64,000 nt of DNA from Cellulomonas sp. Y8. GTDB lineage: Bacteria > Actinomycetota > Actinomycetes > Actinomycetales > Cellulomonadaceae. The DNA lies in NCBI RefSeq assembly GCF_008033115.1, contig NZ_CP041203.1, positions 3,968,001 to 4,032,000 on the forward strand, in the 5' to 3' direction. Positions within the stretch are counted from its first letter, which is position 1. Each line of letters begins with the position of its first letter. Made by a program: the position numbers and the translations under genes. The notes under the pieces are model-generated. The model saw nothing but the letters and a program-made list of their open reading frames with translations, did not search any database and had not been told where the DNA came from. Positions 8,787-18,170 of this stretch are shown piece after piece.

Positions 8787-10700
8787 TCAGAACGGGGGTG
8801 GTGCGTCGTACGGGTCGGCCGTGGCGTCGTGGGTCTGCCCGGTGCCGGGTCGGGTGAGGTAGCGGTGCCCGGTGGGGGTGATCCACTCGTAGAGCCCGGG
8901 GCTGATCTGTCGCAGCCGGAACCCGCCGTCGGTCTTCAACCGGTGGTGCCGGTGGCACACGGGCCCGAGGTTGTCGGCGTCGGTTCCGCCGAGGGGCGCG
9001 TCGGGGTCGCCACCCGGTCGAGGGCGGAACTCCTGGGTGTGGTCGAGCTCGCAGCTGCAGGCCGGGACCCTGCACCCGGGTGCCGCGCACGTTCCGTCGC
9101 GGGTGCGGATCAGGTCGGCCAGGGCGGCGGGTGGTCGGTAGCGTTCGCGGCCGACGTCCAGGACCCGGTCGGTGAGGGGGTCGGTGACGACGCGCTGCCA
9201 GACCCCGCCGATCGCCAGGGCGCGGGCCTGGACGGCGTCGATGGGGCCGTGGCCGTCGAGGTGGGCGGGCTGGTCGTCAAGCCCGAGCAGGGTCGAGGCG
9301 GGGATGGTGATGCGGACCTCGGCGCCAGGACGGCCCGAGCAGCGGGTGCAGCCGCGACGCGCGGGTGCGGGTGCAGGCGCGACGGCGCTCGGCGCACGTA
9401 CGGGGGCGGTGACCGCGACGACGGGTGCAGCGGTGCCGGTCGGGGCGTCGGGCGACGTGGCTTCGCTCGGGGCGTCGGGCGTCGTGGCTTCGGTCGGGGC
9501 GTCGGGCGTCGTGGCTTCGGGTGGTGCGCCCGGCGCCGTGGCTCGGGGCGGTGCGGTCGGCGACGTCGCTTCGGTCGGTGCGTCGGGCGGCGAGGCAGGG
9601 TGGCCCACGCACGGCCCTCCGTCGGTGGCGGTGTCGTCGAGCGGGGTGAGGGTGGCGACCGGGATCGGCTCGACCGGGCGCGTGAGCAGCACACCGTCCC
9701 GGTCGGTGAGGCTCGCCCCGTTCCACGACCGTCGCGGCTCCGGCGGCATGGGTAGGCCCGGGGACAGGTGGACCTCGAACGCCGGCCCGTCCGACGCGGG
9801 GACGTCCCCGACCACCAGGTCGCGCAGCCCGTCGGCCCGCAGCTGGTCCAACGTCCGGTCGTCGCCGAGCGCTTTGGCGGTCTTCGCGGCGTGCGTGAGG
9901 ACCCCGTCGACCCGCAGCGCGTCCGCCGCGTCCAGGACCAACCACATGGAGGCCATGCCGTCCGGCTGGGGCCGGGGGTGGGAGACCTTGCGGGTGCACC
10001 GGGCGCGCTCGCGGCGGGCGGCGGCGCCCTCGGGGTCGACCAGGCGGATCTCCCGCGCCACCCGCTGGCGCAGCTCGGCGACCGAGCACTGATCGGCGTC
10101 CGGCAGGACAGCGTCCTCGACCGCGTGCGCGACCTGGAAGGGCAGGTCCGCCAGCCCTGCGGTCAGGACCTGGGCCTTGGCGGGATCGAGGTGACCGACC
10201 TCCAGGGCCTCCCGGGTCGCGCCGAGCATGCTGTCGAGCACCAGGGCCCGGTGCACGGTCTTCGTCGCGGCGACCCGCGACCACCCCAGTCGCATCGCGA
10301 GCTCGTCGCCCGCGACGCACGCCTGCGTCGGCGGGGCACCCGCCAGCGGCGACCACTCCGGGCTCATCTCCTCCCGGGAGGCCAGCTCCGCGATCAGGCC
10401 CAGGGTCCGGGCGTGCTGGTAGGACTCGATCCGGGTCTGCGCGGCGATCACCTCGACCACGATCGCCGAGGGCAGCACGCTCGCATCCAGCCCCCGCAAC
10501 CAGGCATCCAGCTCGGGTCCGGGCTCGCAGGACCGGATCGCCTCGATCTGCCGCTGCTCGCCCGTGCGCGGCGCCCCACCCGCGGCGACGACGGGGCCCG
10601 GGCCGAAGTCCGTCAGGCAGGTCCCGTCGGGCCCGTAGACCGGCAGCACCACGGCGGCGACCGGGTCGCCGTCGGGGTGTTCCTGCAGGTCAGATGCCAT
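8787..10700 (-). CDS. DUF222 / HNH endonuclease-signature protein (13E12-type)
   Basis: A 637-residue protein starting at ATG 10700. The N-terminal two thirds is the helical DUF222 domain (for example QTRIESYQHARTLGLIAELASR; MRLGWSRVAATKTVHRALVL). A Pro/Thr/Ala-rich linker of roughly ten-residue PDAPTEAT-like repeats lies around bases 9440-9600. The C-terminus is an HNH nuclease module: CAAPGCRVPACSCELDH, then NLGPVCHRHHRLKTDGG. Such genes occur in many paralogous copies in actinobacteria and are suspected nuclease-type selfish or conflict elements, but their function is not established. All HNH residues look present. Confidence 0.92.
   Translation of the reverse strand: MASDLQEHPDGDPVAAVVLPVYGPDGTCLTDFGPGPVVAAGGAPRTGEQRQIEAIRSCEPGPELDAWLRGLDASVLPSAIVVEVIAAQTRIESYQHARTLGLIAELASREEMSPEWSPLAGAPPTQACVAGDELAMRLGWSRVAATKTVHRALVLDSMLGATREALEVGHLDPAKAQVLTAGLADLPFQVAHAVEDAVLPDADQCSVAELRQRVAREIRLVDPEGAAARRERARCTRKVSHPRPQPDGMASMWLVLDAADALRVDGVLTHAAKTAKALGDDRTLDQLRADGLRDLVVGDVPASDGPAFEVHLSPGLPMPPEPRRSWNGASLTDRDGVLLTRPVEPIPVATLTPLDDTATDGGPCVGHPASPPDAPTEATSPTAPPRATAPGAPPEATTPDAPTEATTPDAPSEATSPDAPTGTAAPVVAVTAPVRAPSAVAPAPAPARRGCTRCSGRPGAEVRITIPASTLLGLDDQPAHLDGHGPIDAVQARALAIGGVWQRVVTDPLTDRVLDVGRERYRPPAALADLIRTRDGTCAAPGCRVPACSCELDHTQEFRPRPGGDPDAPLGGTDADNLGPVCHRHHRLKTDGGFRLRQISPGLYEWITPTGHRYLTRPGTGQTHDATADPYDAPPPF
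9440..9600 (-). repeat. Degenerate ~30-nt repeats encoding a Pro/Thr/Ala linker
   Basis: Within the DUF222/HNH gene about five units of some 30 nt encode variations of PDAPTEATSP. In the plus strand this is seen as recurring GCGTCGGGCGTCGTGGCTTCG-like blocks, each up to about 20 nt identical. They form a flexible linker between the DUF222 and HNH domains and are likely to vary in number between strains. Confidence 0.8.
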
Positions 10701-10789
10701 GGAACGACACTACCGACGCCCACCGACACGACCCCGGTGCCCGACCCCCGCCCTGGGGACGCGGCACGACCACGGCACCTGTGGAGGAC

Positions 10790-11131
10790 TCAGGCGAGCA
10801 GCTTGGCCTTGGCCGCGGTGAAGTGGTAGTCGTCCAGGACGTGCGCCTCGTGCAACCGGGCGAGCCGCTGGAGCTGCTCGACCAGCCCGGCGTCGTCGGC
10901 CGGCTCCGGCGGCGCCCCCGCGTGCCGGGCGGCGTCGCGGGCGGCGTCCTCGACGCGCCGCTGCTGCTCGGCCTCGGCGAGCTGCTGCTGCTCGAACGAC
11001 TGCTCGTCGCGGGTGTACTGGTGGCGGCGGACGGCGCCGGCGGTGGCGCTGGCGGTGCCGGCGATGACGGCGGTGCGGGCGGCGGTCCCGATCAGTCCGG
11101 GTCGGCCGAAGCGGGGCATGAGCAGGGGCAC
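10790..11131 (-). CDS. Small SHOCT-domain protein
   Basis: A 113-residue protein: a short hydrophobic N-terminal stretch (LIGTAARTAVIAGTASATAGAV), a Gln/Glu-rich coiled-coil-like middle (FEQQQLAEAEQQRR) and a C-terminal SHOCT motif (LVEQLQRLARLHEAHVLDDYHFTAAKAKLL). SHOCT tails mediate oligomerisation or peptide contacts; no catalytic function is known. The next gene upstream in the same orientation is the DUF6325 protein, a frequent neighbour in actinobacteria, so the two may form a unit together with the GAP-family gene. Confidence 0.85.
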   Translation of the reverse strand: MPLLMPRFGRPGLIGTAARTAVIAGTASATAGAVRRHQYTRDEQSFEQQQLAEAEQQRRVEDAARDAARHAGAPPEPADDAGLVEQLQRLARLHEAHVLDDYHFTAAKAKLLA

Positions 11132-11207
11132 GGCGGTTCCTCCAGGTCTCGGCAGGGACGGCAGGTCTCGGCAGGGACGGCAGGGGCAGCGGGGCTGGGA
11201 CGACGCG

Positions 11208-11660
11208 TCAGGACGCCGCGAGGGCGTTGACGACCTCGGCCGGGACGAGCTCGGCGTGCGCGACGACCGCGCCGGCCTCGCGCGCGGCCGCCGCCAGCGC
11301 GGCGGCCCAGAGGTGCTCGACGACGATGACGAGCGCGCTCGCGCCCGGGGGCAGGGACTCGGCGACCAGCCCGAGGTCGTGCTCGCCGGCGAGCCCGCGG
11401 CCGACGAGGTCGGCGAGGTCCGCGAGGTCGGCGAGCCCGTCGGCCGCGGGGCCGTCCAGGTCGGCGACCTCGACGATCTCGATCCCGTCGTCGTCGGGCC
11501 GGACCACCACCACGTCGACCACCCGGACCCGGTCAGACCCGGCGAGCGCTGCGACCTCCGCGAGCACCGGCCCCGGGACGTCGTCCCCGGGGAACGCGAG
11601 CGCGATCAGCTCGACCGGGCCGAACGCGGGCGCGGCGCCCTCGTCGGGTGAACCTGCCAT
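11208..11660 (-). CDS. DUF6325-family protein
   Basis: A 150-residue acidic protein (FGPVELIALAFPGDD; RVVDVVVVRPDDDG; ALVIVVEHLWAAAL). The ATG at 11660 is preferred over an adjacent GTG because GGAGG lies at the better spacing (5 nt). It is a conserved actinobacterial family of unknown function that is often beside a SHOCT protein, as here. No signal peptide or membrane helix is evident. Confidence 0.82.
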   Translation of the reverse strand: MAGSPDEGAAPAFGPVELIALAFPGDDVPGPVLAEVAALAGSDRVRVVDVVVVRPDDDGIEIVEVADLDGPAADGLADLADLADLVGRGLAGEHDLGLVAESLPPGASALVIVVEHLWAAALAAAAREAGAVVAHAELVPAEVVNALAAS

Positions 11661-11697
11661 CACTGCCTCCCACCGTCGGGCCCGGCCGGCCGTCGCC

Positions 11698-12369
11698 TCA
11701 CAGGGCGGCGATCCCGTCGCCGAGCATCTTCGCGCCGATCACGAGCAGCAGGACCGCCATGATCGCCGCGTTGTGCTGCACCATCCAGGTCTTCAGCTCG
11801 TCGAGCACGGCGCCGGCGCGCGGGCCGCCCGCGAGGTAGACGACGAGCGGCGCCGCCACGCCCAGGGACGCGACGACCACGAACACCGCAAGCGCGCCGA
11901 GCCGTGCGCCGGTCGAGGGGGTGGCCGCGGCGATGGCTGCCGCACCGGACACGACGAGCAGCAGGTTCTTCGGGTTGACCACCCCGAGCAGCACCGCCAG
12001 GCCGAACGCCCGGGCCGGGGTGAACCCGTCGACCGCGCGCATCCAGCCGGGGGTCGGCGGCTCGGCCCCGCCGCGGGGCCGGGTCCGCCAGCTCCGGAGG
12101 GCGAGCAGGACCAGGAGCAGGCCGAGGACGATCTTGAGCACGCTCGCCCAGGTCGGGGGCGTGCCGTCGCCGGCGGCACCGGCGGCGCCGGCGACCAGCA
12201 CCAGCACCGCGCCGACCACCGCGATGCCGACGACCCACCCGAGAAGGAACGTCGAGGCGTTCGACCGGGCTCGCGGCGTCAGCAGCATCAGCACGACGGC
12301 CACGATCGGCATCGGGCTGATGAGCACGCCGACGGCGACGGGCAGCGACTGGCCGACGGCCTCGCCCAC
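11698..12369 (-). CDS. GAP-family (LysE-like) membrane protein
   Basis: A 223-residue polytopic membrane protein. The GTG at 12369 is preceded by GAGGAGG with 5-nt spacing. About six helices, beginning QSLPVAVGVLISPMPIVAVVLML, with the GVVNPKNLLLVVSG motif typical of GAP/Sap proteins. Relatives include the mycobacterial Sap protein needed for sulfolipid surface display; the transport substrate is unproven. It is divergent from the alkylsulfatase gene with a 220-bp shared control region, so a link to sulfur metabolism is possible but speculative. Confidence 0.85.
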   Translation of the reverse strand: MGEAVGQSLPVAVGVLISPMPIVAVVLMLLTPRARSNASTFLLGWVVGIAVVGAVLVLVAGAAGAAGDGTPPTWASVLKIVLGLLLVLLALRSWRTRPRGGAEPPTPGWMRAVDGFTPARAFGLAVLLGVVNPKNLLLVVSGAAAIAAATPSTGARLGALAVFVVVASLGVAAPLVVYLAGGPRAGAVLDELKTWMVQHNAAIMAVLLLVIGAKMLGDGIAAL

Positions 12370-12589
12370 GGTGGCCTCCTCGGTGCGGCGGCGGGGTCGG
12401 CGGTCCGGGAGCCGACGCGCTCCAGCCTGCGGGGCGACCCGGCGGGCGATCGTCACCCCGCGGGGATGACCCGGCCCGCCGGGCCCGTTCACCCGCCCCG
12501 GACGACGACGGCGGCGCCCCGCGCCGGTGACGCTCGGACCGACCCCGACGACAGCCGCGCCACGCGGCGCCGAGACCGGAGGACCCGCC

Positions 12590-14521
12590 ATGACGTACCG
12601 CCCGAAGGACGCGACCCCGGCGACGCGGGAGGTGCTGCGCGCGGCCCGCGAGCGGTACGCCCTGGACGACCGCGGGGACTTCGAGGACGCCGTCCGCGGC
12701 AAGATCGCCGACATCCCCGACGGCCGGGTGCTGAACGACGCGGGGCAGCCGACGCTCGACCTGGCGGAGTTCGCCTTCCTCGGCGACGGCGCGGGCGGAC
12801 CCGACGACCCCGACGGCGCCCCCGAGCCGGACACCGTCGACGCCAGCCTGTGGCGGCAGTCCCGGCTGATCACCCGCGCCGGCCTGTTCCGGGTCGTCGA
12901 CGGGATCTACCAGGTGCGGAACACCGACATCGCGGGGGTCACGTTCGTCGTCGGTGACGACGGCGTGGTCGTCATCGACTGCGCGGCCGCGGTCGAGGCG
13001 TCCCGGCAGGCCCTCGCGCTGCTCCGGGAGCACGTCACCGACAAGCCGGTGGTCGCGATCATCTACACGCACACGCACGTCGACCACTACGGCGGCGTGA
13101 AGGGCCTCGTGGACCCCGCGGACGTCGCGTCGGGGAAGGTCCCGATCATCGCTCCCGGCACGATCGCCTCGTTCGACAAGTTCGCCATCGGGGAGAACGT
13201 GATCGCCGGAAACGCGATGTCCCGGCGCGGCCTGTACGCGTTCAACAGCCTGCTCGACCACGGCCCCCGGCAGGCCGTGAGCGCCGGCATCGGGATCGCG
13301 ACCTCGGCGGGCGCCACGGTGTCGTACCTGTCGCCGACGGACCCGATCACCGAGACGGGCCAGAGCCGCCGGATCGCCGGGCTGACCTTCGAGTTCCTGT
13401 ACGCGCCGGACACCGAGGCGCCCGAGGAGATGCACATCTGGATCCCCGAGCTCAAGGCCCTCACCTGCGCGGAGAACGCCAACCACTCGCTGCACAACAT
13501 CCAGACGCTGCGCGGTGCCCGCACCCGGGACGCCCGGAACTTCGCGCGGTACCTGGACGAGACGCTGGTCCGCTGGGGCGACGAGGTCGAGGTGCACTTC
13601 GGCCCGCACACCTGGCCCGTGTGGGGCAACGCGGCCGTGGTCGACTTCCTGGAGTCGCAGCGGGACACCTACAAGTACCTGCACGACCAGGCGCTGCGGC
13701 TGGCGAACAAGGGGTACACCCCGCTCGAGGCGGCCGAGGTCATCGAGCTGCCCGAGGCGCTCGGCCGCCGCTGGTTCAACCGCGGCTACCACGGCACGGT
13801 GCACCACGACGTGCGCGCGGTGTTCACCAAGGAGCTGGGCATGTGGGACGGCGACCCGGTGTCGCTGCACCCGCACCCGCCGGTCGAGTCGGCGCGCCGG
13901 TGGGTCGCGGCGTTCGGGGCGGACACGCTCGTGGCGGAGGGGCGGAGGGCGTTCGACGCCGGGGACTACCGGTGGGCGGCGCAGGTGCTGCACCCCGTGG
14001 TGTTCGGGGAGCCCGACCACCGCGCGGCGCGCGAGCTCCAGGCGGACGCCTACGAGCAGCTGGGCTACCAGGCGGAAGGACCGCAGTGGCGGGGCATCTT
14101 CCTCACCGCGGCCCGTGAGCTGCGCGAGGGCGCGATCCCGGCGCGGTTCGCCACGGCCAGCCCGGACAGCATCGCGGCGATGCCGGTCGACATCCTGTTC
14201 GACTTCGCTGCGGTGCACGTGATCGGGGAGAAGGCGGCCGACGTGGACCTGGCGTTCGACGTCGACTTCACGGACCTGGGCGCGACGTGGACCGTCCGGA
14301 TCGCGCACGGCGTGCTGAACGCCCGTCCCGGCGCCTTCGGCGCCCCGCTGACCCTGCGCGGGCCCAAGCCCGTGGTCGCCAGCGCCCTGGTCGCGCCGGG
14401 GAGCGTCGAGGGGCTGGAGCGGTCCGGCCACCTGACGCTCGACGGCGACCGCGGCGTGCTGGAGACCTACGGCTCGCTGATCGACTCCTTCGACCCGGAC
14501 TTCGCCGTCGTGACGCCGTGA
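12590..14521 (+). CDS. Alkyl sulfatase, metallo-beta-lactamase fold (SdsA1/BDS1-like)
   Basis: A 643-residue hydrolase. The ATG at 12590 follows GGAGGA (12578-12583). The metal site is visible as THTHVDHYGG (about 161-170), AENANHSLHNI and GPHTWPVWG, followed by the helical dimerisation domain and a C-terminal SCP2-like domain (MPVDILFDFAAVHVIGEKAAD). The family hydrolyses primary alkyl sulfate esters such as SDS to alcohol and sulfate. No signal peptide is seen, so it is cytoplasmic here. The GTGA overlap with the following SulP permease and a second paralogue after that define a sulfate-ester module. Confidence 0.92.
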   Translation: MTYRPKDATPATREVLRAARERYALDDRGDFEDAVRGKIADIPDGRVLNDAGQPTLDLAEFAFLGDGAGGPDDPDGAPEPDTVDASLWRQSRLITRAGLFRVVDGIYQVRNTDIAGVTFVVGDDGVVVIDCAAAVEASRQALALLREHVTDKPVVAIIYTHTHVDHYGGVKGLVDPADVASGKVPIIAPGTIASFDKFAIGENVIAGNAMSRRGLYAFNSLLDHGPRQAVSAGIGIATSAGATVSYLSPTDPITETGQSRRIAGLTFEFLYAPDTEAPEEMHIWIPELKALTCAENANHSLHNIQTLRGARTRDARNFARYLDETLVRWGDEVEVHFGPHTWPVWGNAAVVDFLESQRDTYKYLHDQALRLANKGYTPLEAAEVIELPEALGRRWFNRGYHGTVHHDVRAVFTKELGMWDGDPVSLHPHPPVESARRWVAAFGADTLVAEGRRAFDAGDYRWAAQVLHPVVFGEPDHRAARELQADAYEQLGYQAEGPQWRGIFLTAARELREGAIPARFATASPDSIAAMPVDILFDFAAVHVIGEKAADVDLAFDVDFTDLGATWTVRIAHGVLNARPGAFGAPLTLRGPKPVVASALVAPGSVEGLERSGHLTLDGDRGVLETYGSLIDSFDPDFAVVTP

Positions 14522-16257
14522 CGCGTCCCCTGCCCGACCGGCCGCCCGACGGGTCGCGACGCCGCCGCCCGCGACTCGGCCGGCCGACCCGGCAGGACGC
14601 CGTGTCGGGGTTCGTCACGGGCCTGTTCTCGATCCCGGAGGGCATGGCCTACGCCTCGATCGGCGGGTTCAACCCGCTGGTCGGCCTGTACTCGGGCATG
14701 GTGCCCACGTCCGTCGGCTCGCTGCTGTCCCGCACGGTGCTGATGACGACCACGCTCACCAGCGCCATCGCCCTGACCTCGCACAGCGTGCTGGCCGACG
14801 CGGGCCTGGACGCCGACGACCCGGCGAACCTCGCCACGCTCACGGTCCTCGTGGGCGTCGTCATGCTGCTGCTCGGGGTCCTGCGGCTGGGCTCGGTGAT
14901 GAGCTTCGTGTCGAACGCGGTGATGACCGGGTTCACGACCGGGATCGCGCTGCAGATCGTCGCCGGGGTGATCGGCGACGCCACCGGCTACGAGACCGAG
15001 CGGCACAACACGATCGCGAAGGTCGTCGACGGCCTGGTGCACCTGCCGCAGTGGGACCTCGCCTCGACCGCCGTCGCCTCCGCGACCGTGCTGTGCTGGT
15101 GGGCCGCCCACGCGGTGCGGCGGCTGCGGGCGTTCGCCGTGCTGATCGCCCTGCTCGTGGTCAGCGTCGGGGTCGCGGTCCTGCGCGTGGACGTGCGCGA
15201 GGCCGGCGACATCGGCGCGATCCCGCGGGCGCTCCCGCTGCCGGTGCTGCCCGACGTGTCCGCCGTCCCGGCGCTCGCCACGGGGGCCGTCGCCATCGCG
15301 CTGGTCGCGCTCGCCCAGGCCGCCGGCATCGGGGCGGCGGTGCCGAACCCGGACGGCAGCCGGTCGAACCTGTCGGGCGACTTCACCGCCCAGGGCGTCG
15401 CCAACATCGCAGGCGGGTTCTTCCGGGCGCTGCCGACCGGCGGCTCGCTGTCCCGCACGGGCGTCGCCACCAGCGCGGGCGCCCGCACCCGGTGGGCCGG
15501 CGTCTTCGCGGGGATCTTCCTCGCGGTCCTCGTGCTCGTCGCCGGCCCGCTGGCGGAGCGGATCCCGATGCCGGTGATCGGCGGCCTGGTCGTCGTCATC
15601 GCCGGCGAGCTGATCGTGGGCCGGGTCCCGGACATCCGACTGGTCCTGCGGACGGGCGCGCTGCCCGCGGCGGGCATGGTGCTGACCTTCCTCGCCACCA
15701 CGCAGCTCGCCCTGCAGTACGCGATCTTCCTCGGGGCGATCGTCTCGCTGGTGCTGTTCTGCGTGAACGCCCAGCGCCAGGCCCGGCTGGTCCGGCTGGA
15801 GCGCGACGACGACGGCCGCTGGCGCGCCGCGGACGTGCCCGCCGAGGTCGCCCCGGGGTCCGTGGTGGTGCTGCACTACGAGGGCGTCAGCCTGTTCGCC
15901 GAGATGGCCCGGCTCGACGAGACGTGGCCGGACCTGTCCGGGGCGCGGCGCTCCGTCGTCCTGCTCGACGTCCGGACCATGCCCGACGTGCCCTCGTCGA
16001 CGATCGTCAAGGCGCTGCTGCGCCGGGCCGGGCAGCTCCGCGCGAGCGGGTCGCGGCTCGTGGTCGTCGGGGCCGACCACGTGCTCGCGGGGGTGTTCGA
16101 GCGGACCGGGCTGACCGCCGCGCTCCGGCCGGGGGACGTGCGGCCGGGCACGTCCGTCCTGCTCGAGGCGCTGGACGCGGCGTACGACGAGGCCGTGGCG
16201 TGGGTGGCGCGGGCGCCCGATCCGGGCCCCCCGGGCGGTGTCATCCCGCCGGGGTGA
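14518..16257 (+). CDS. SulP-family inorganic anion transporter with STAS domain
   Basis: A 579-residue transporter. The GTG at 14518 overlaps the sulfatase stop (GTGA). After a basic tail come 10 or more helices starting AVSGFVTGLFSIPEGMAYASIGG (the family signature region), then NVAGGFF-like and LPTGGSLSRTGVATSAGAR segments, and a cytoplasmic STAS domain (about 445-560: VVVLHYEGVSLF... VVLLDVRTMPDVPSSTI). SulP proteins carry sulfate, bicarbonate, chloride or dicarboxylates; its location between two alkylsulfatases makes sulfate or an organosulfate the most plausible cargo. Confidence 0.92.
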   Translation: MTRPLPDRPPDGSRRRRPRLGRPTRQDAVSGFVTGLFSIPEGMAYASIGGFNPLVGLYSGMVPTSVGSLLSRTVLMTTTLTSAIALTSHSVLADAGLDADDPANLATLTVLVGVVMLLLGVLRLGSVMSFVSNAVMTGFTTGIALQIVAGVIGDATGYETERHNTIAKVVDGLVHLPQWDLASTAVASATVLCWWAAHAVRRLRAFAVLIALLVVSVGVAVLRVDVREAGDIGAIPRALPLPVLPDVSAVPALATGAVAIALVALAQAAGIGAAVPNPDGSRSNLSGDFTAQGVANIAGGFFRALPTGGSLSRTGVATSAGARTRWAGVFAGIFLAVLVLVAGPLAERIPMPVIGGLVVVIAGELIVGRVPDIRLVLRTGALPAAGMVLTFLATTQLALQYAIFLGAIVSLVLFCVNAQRQARLVRLERDDDGRWRAADVPAEVAPGSVVVLHYEGVSLFAEMARLDETWPDLSGARRSVVLLDVRTMPDVPSSTIVKALLRRAGQLRASGSRLVVVGADHVLAGVFERTGLTAALRPGDVRPGTSVLLEALDAAYDEAVAWVARAPDPGPPGGVIPPG

Positions 16258-16351
16258 GGCCCAGGGTCCACGCCCCTGATCGACTCGTGGTGGACGGCGC
16301 CGTCCGTGACGCCGACCGGTCCCGCACCGCCACCACCACCGGAGGTCCGCC

Positions 16352-18154
16352 GTGAGCGCAGTCGACCAGCTGTCCACCGTCGAGGACTGGGAGCGGTACT
16401 TCGGCTCCTTCGCCGAGCACCTCGCCCCCGTCGCGCACGACGCGGGACCCAGCATCACCGTGGTCGACCCGGCCGGGACCATCCACCCCGAGCAGACGGC
16501 GTGGGCCCGGCAGATGCCCCGACGGATCTACGAGCCCGTGGCCGGCCGGGTCTACGTGGCGCACGGGTACCAGCTGTGCTCGACCACGATGCTCGTGGGC
16601 GACGACGGCGTGGTGATCGTCGACCCCGGCGAGTCCGACACCGCGTCGGCCGAGGTGCTCGCGGACTTCCGCCGGTTCTCGGACCTGCCGGTCCGGGCGG
16701 TCGTGTTCACGCACCGGCACCCCGACCACTGCTACGCGCTGGCCGGCCTCGGCGTGACGCACGACGACGTGGACTCCGGTGCGGTCGAGATCATCGCGCA
16801 CGAGTCGTTCGCGCGCTGGCTGCTCAACGACGCCGGGGTCGTGGGGCCCATCCTCACGGCGCGCACGAGCCTGGTGACGTTCGCCGGCTTCGGCCCCACG
16901 GGGGTGGTGCACGGCGGCCTCGGGCCGGTCGCCCCGCACGGGCCGAAGAGCACGCACCTGCCTACCCGCACGGTCGGGGACACCGCGGAGCTGGAGGTCG
17001 CCGGCCTCCGGATCGTCGCCTTCCACGCGTACGGCGACGCGCAGGACGAGATCGACCTGTGGCTGCCCGAGCTCGGCCACGTGCACGGCTCGGAGACGAT
17101 CCAGGGCGAGACGTTCCCGAACCTGTACACGCTGCGCGGCACCGCGTACCGGGACGTGGAGGCGTGGCGGGAGGGCGTGGACACGCTGCTGGACTACGCG
17201 CGGGGTGCCACGTCGTACTCGGGGTCGCACATGCGGCCCTGGGTCGGCACCGACTTCATCGTCGAGCGCATCACGCACTACCGCGACGTCATCCAGTTCC
17301 TGCACGACCAGTCGATCCGGCACATCAACCGCGGGGCCACGCCCGAGGAGCTGGTGGAGCTCGTCGCGCGCCGGCTGCCGGACCACCTGCGGGACGACCC
17401 GTGGCTGCAGCCCTACTACGGCGCGCCCGAGCACTGCGTGCGCGCGATCTACGACGGGACGCTGGGCTGGTTCACCGGGGACGCGACCCAGCTCGCGGCG
17501 CCGCTGCACGCCGACCGGGCGCGCCGCTACGTGGAGGCGCTCGGCGGGCGGGACGCGGTGGTCGACCGGGCGCGCACGGCGCTCGCGGCGGGCGACCACG
17601 GCTGGGCTGCCGAGCTGCTCACGCACGTCGTGCGCGTCGACCACGGCGACACCGAGGCGCGGCACCTCAAGGCGGAGGCACTGCGGGCGTGGGGCTACGG
17701 CCAGAAGAACATGTACTGGCGGACGATGGCGATCGGCGGCGCCAACGAGCTCGACGACGCGATCGACTACACCCAGGTGTACGAGTTCCAGCCGCCCGAC
17801 GTCGTGGACGCGATCCCGGCCGGCACCACGGTGGCGGGGCTGCGCGTCCGGCTCGACGCCGCCCGCGCCGCCGGGGTGCACCGCACGCTCGCCTGGCGGT
17901 TCCCGGACACCGGCGGGTCGGTCGCCCTGGAGCTCCGGCGCGGGGTCGCCGTCGTGCACGACCCGGCGCCGGACGACGCGGACGCGGAGATCACCATCGA
18001 CGCGGCGGCGGTGCGTGCGCTCGGCCCCCGCCTCTCGGACGCCGACGACGTGGTCGCGCAGGCGAAGCAGGTGCGCGACGAGCCGCTGGTGCGGGAGCTG
18101 CTCGGGTACTTCGACCCGGTGCCCGCGACGCCGCCGCGCCTGGTGGTGCGGTGA
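16352..18154 (+). CDS. Second alkyl-sulfatase-family MBL hydrolase
   Basis: A 600-residue paralogue of the sulfatase at 12590, quite diverged. The GTG at 16352 has GGAGG 6 nt upstream. Metal motif THRHPDH (about 120-126), then GSETIQGETFPNLYTLRG and YSGSHMRPWVG, the dimerisation domain and an SCP2-like C-terminus. The first His-rich motif is followed by CYALAGL rather than the FGG/YGG of classic SDS hydrolases, so it may prefer a different ester (for example secondary or bulky alkyl sulfates). No signal peptide is evident. Confidence 0.9.
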   Translation: MSAVDQLSTVEDWERYFGSFAEHLAPVAHDAGPSITVVDPAGTIHPEQTAWARQMPRRIYEPVAGRVYVAHGYQLCSTTMLVGDDGVVIVDPGESDTASAEVLADFRRFSDLPVRAVVFTHRHPDHCYALAGLGVTHDDVDSGAVEIIAHESFARWLLNDAGVVGPILTARTSLVTFAGFGPTGVVHGGLGPVAPHGPKSTHLPTRTVGDTAELEVAGLRIVAFHAYGDAQDEIDLWLPELGHVHGSETIQGETFPNLYTLRGTAYRDVEAWREGVDTLLDYARGATSYSGSHMRPWVGTDFIVERITHYRDVIQFLHDQSIRHINRGATPEELVELVARRLPDHLRDDPWLQPYYGAPEHCVRAIYDGTLGWFTGDATQLAAPLHADRARRYVEALGGRDAVVDRARTALAAGDHGWAAELLTHVVRVDHGDTEARHLKAEALRAWGYGQKNMYWRTMAIGGANELDDAIDYTQVYEFQPPDVVDAIPAGTTVAGLRVRLDAARAAGVHRTLAWRFPDTGGSVALELRRGVAVVHDPAPDDADAEITIDAAAVRALGPRLSDADDVVAQAKQVRDEPLVRELLGYFDPVPATPPRLVVR

Positions 18155-18170
18155 CGGGCGCGGTGCCTCG

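Noticed and set aside
12590..14521. Beta-lactamase or glyoxalase II annotation
   Set aside because: Length, dimerisation domain and SCP2-like C-terminus fit alkyl sulfatases, not beta-lactamases.
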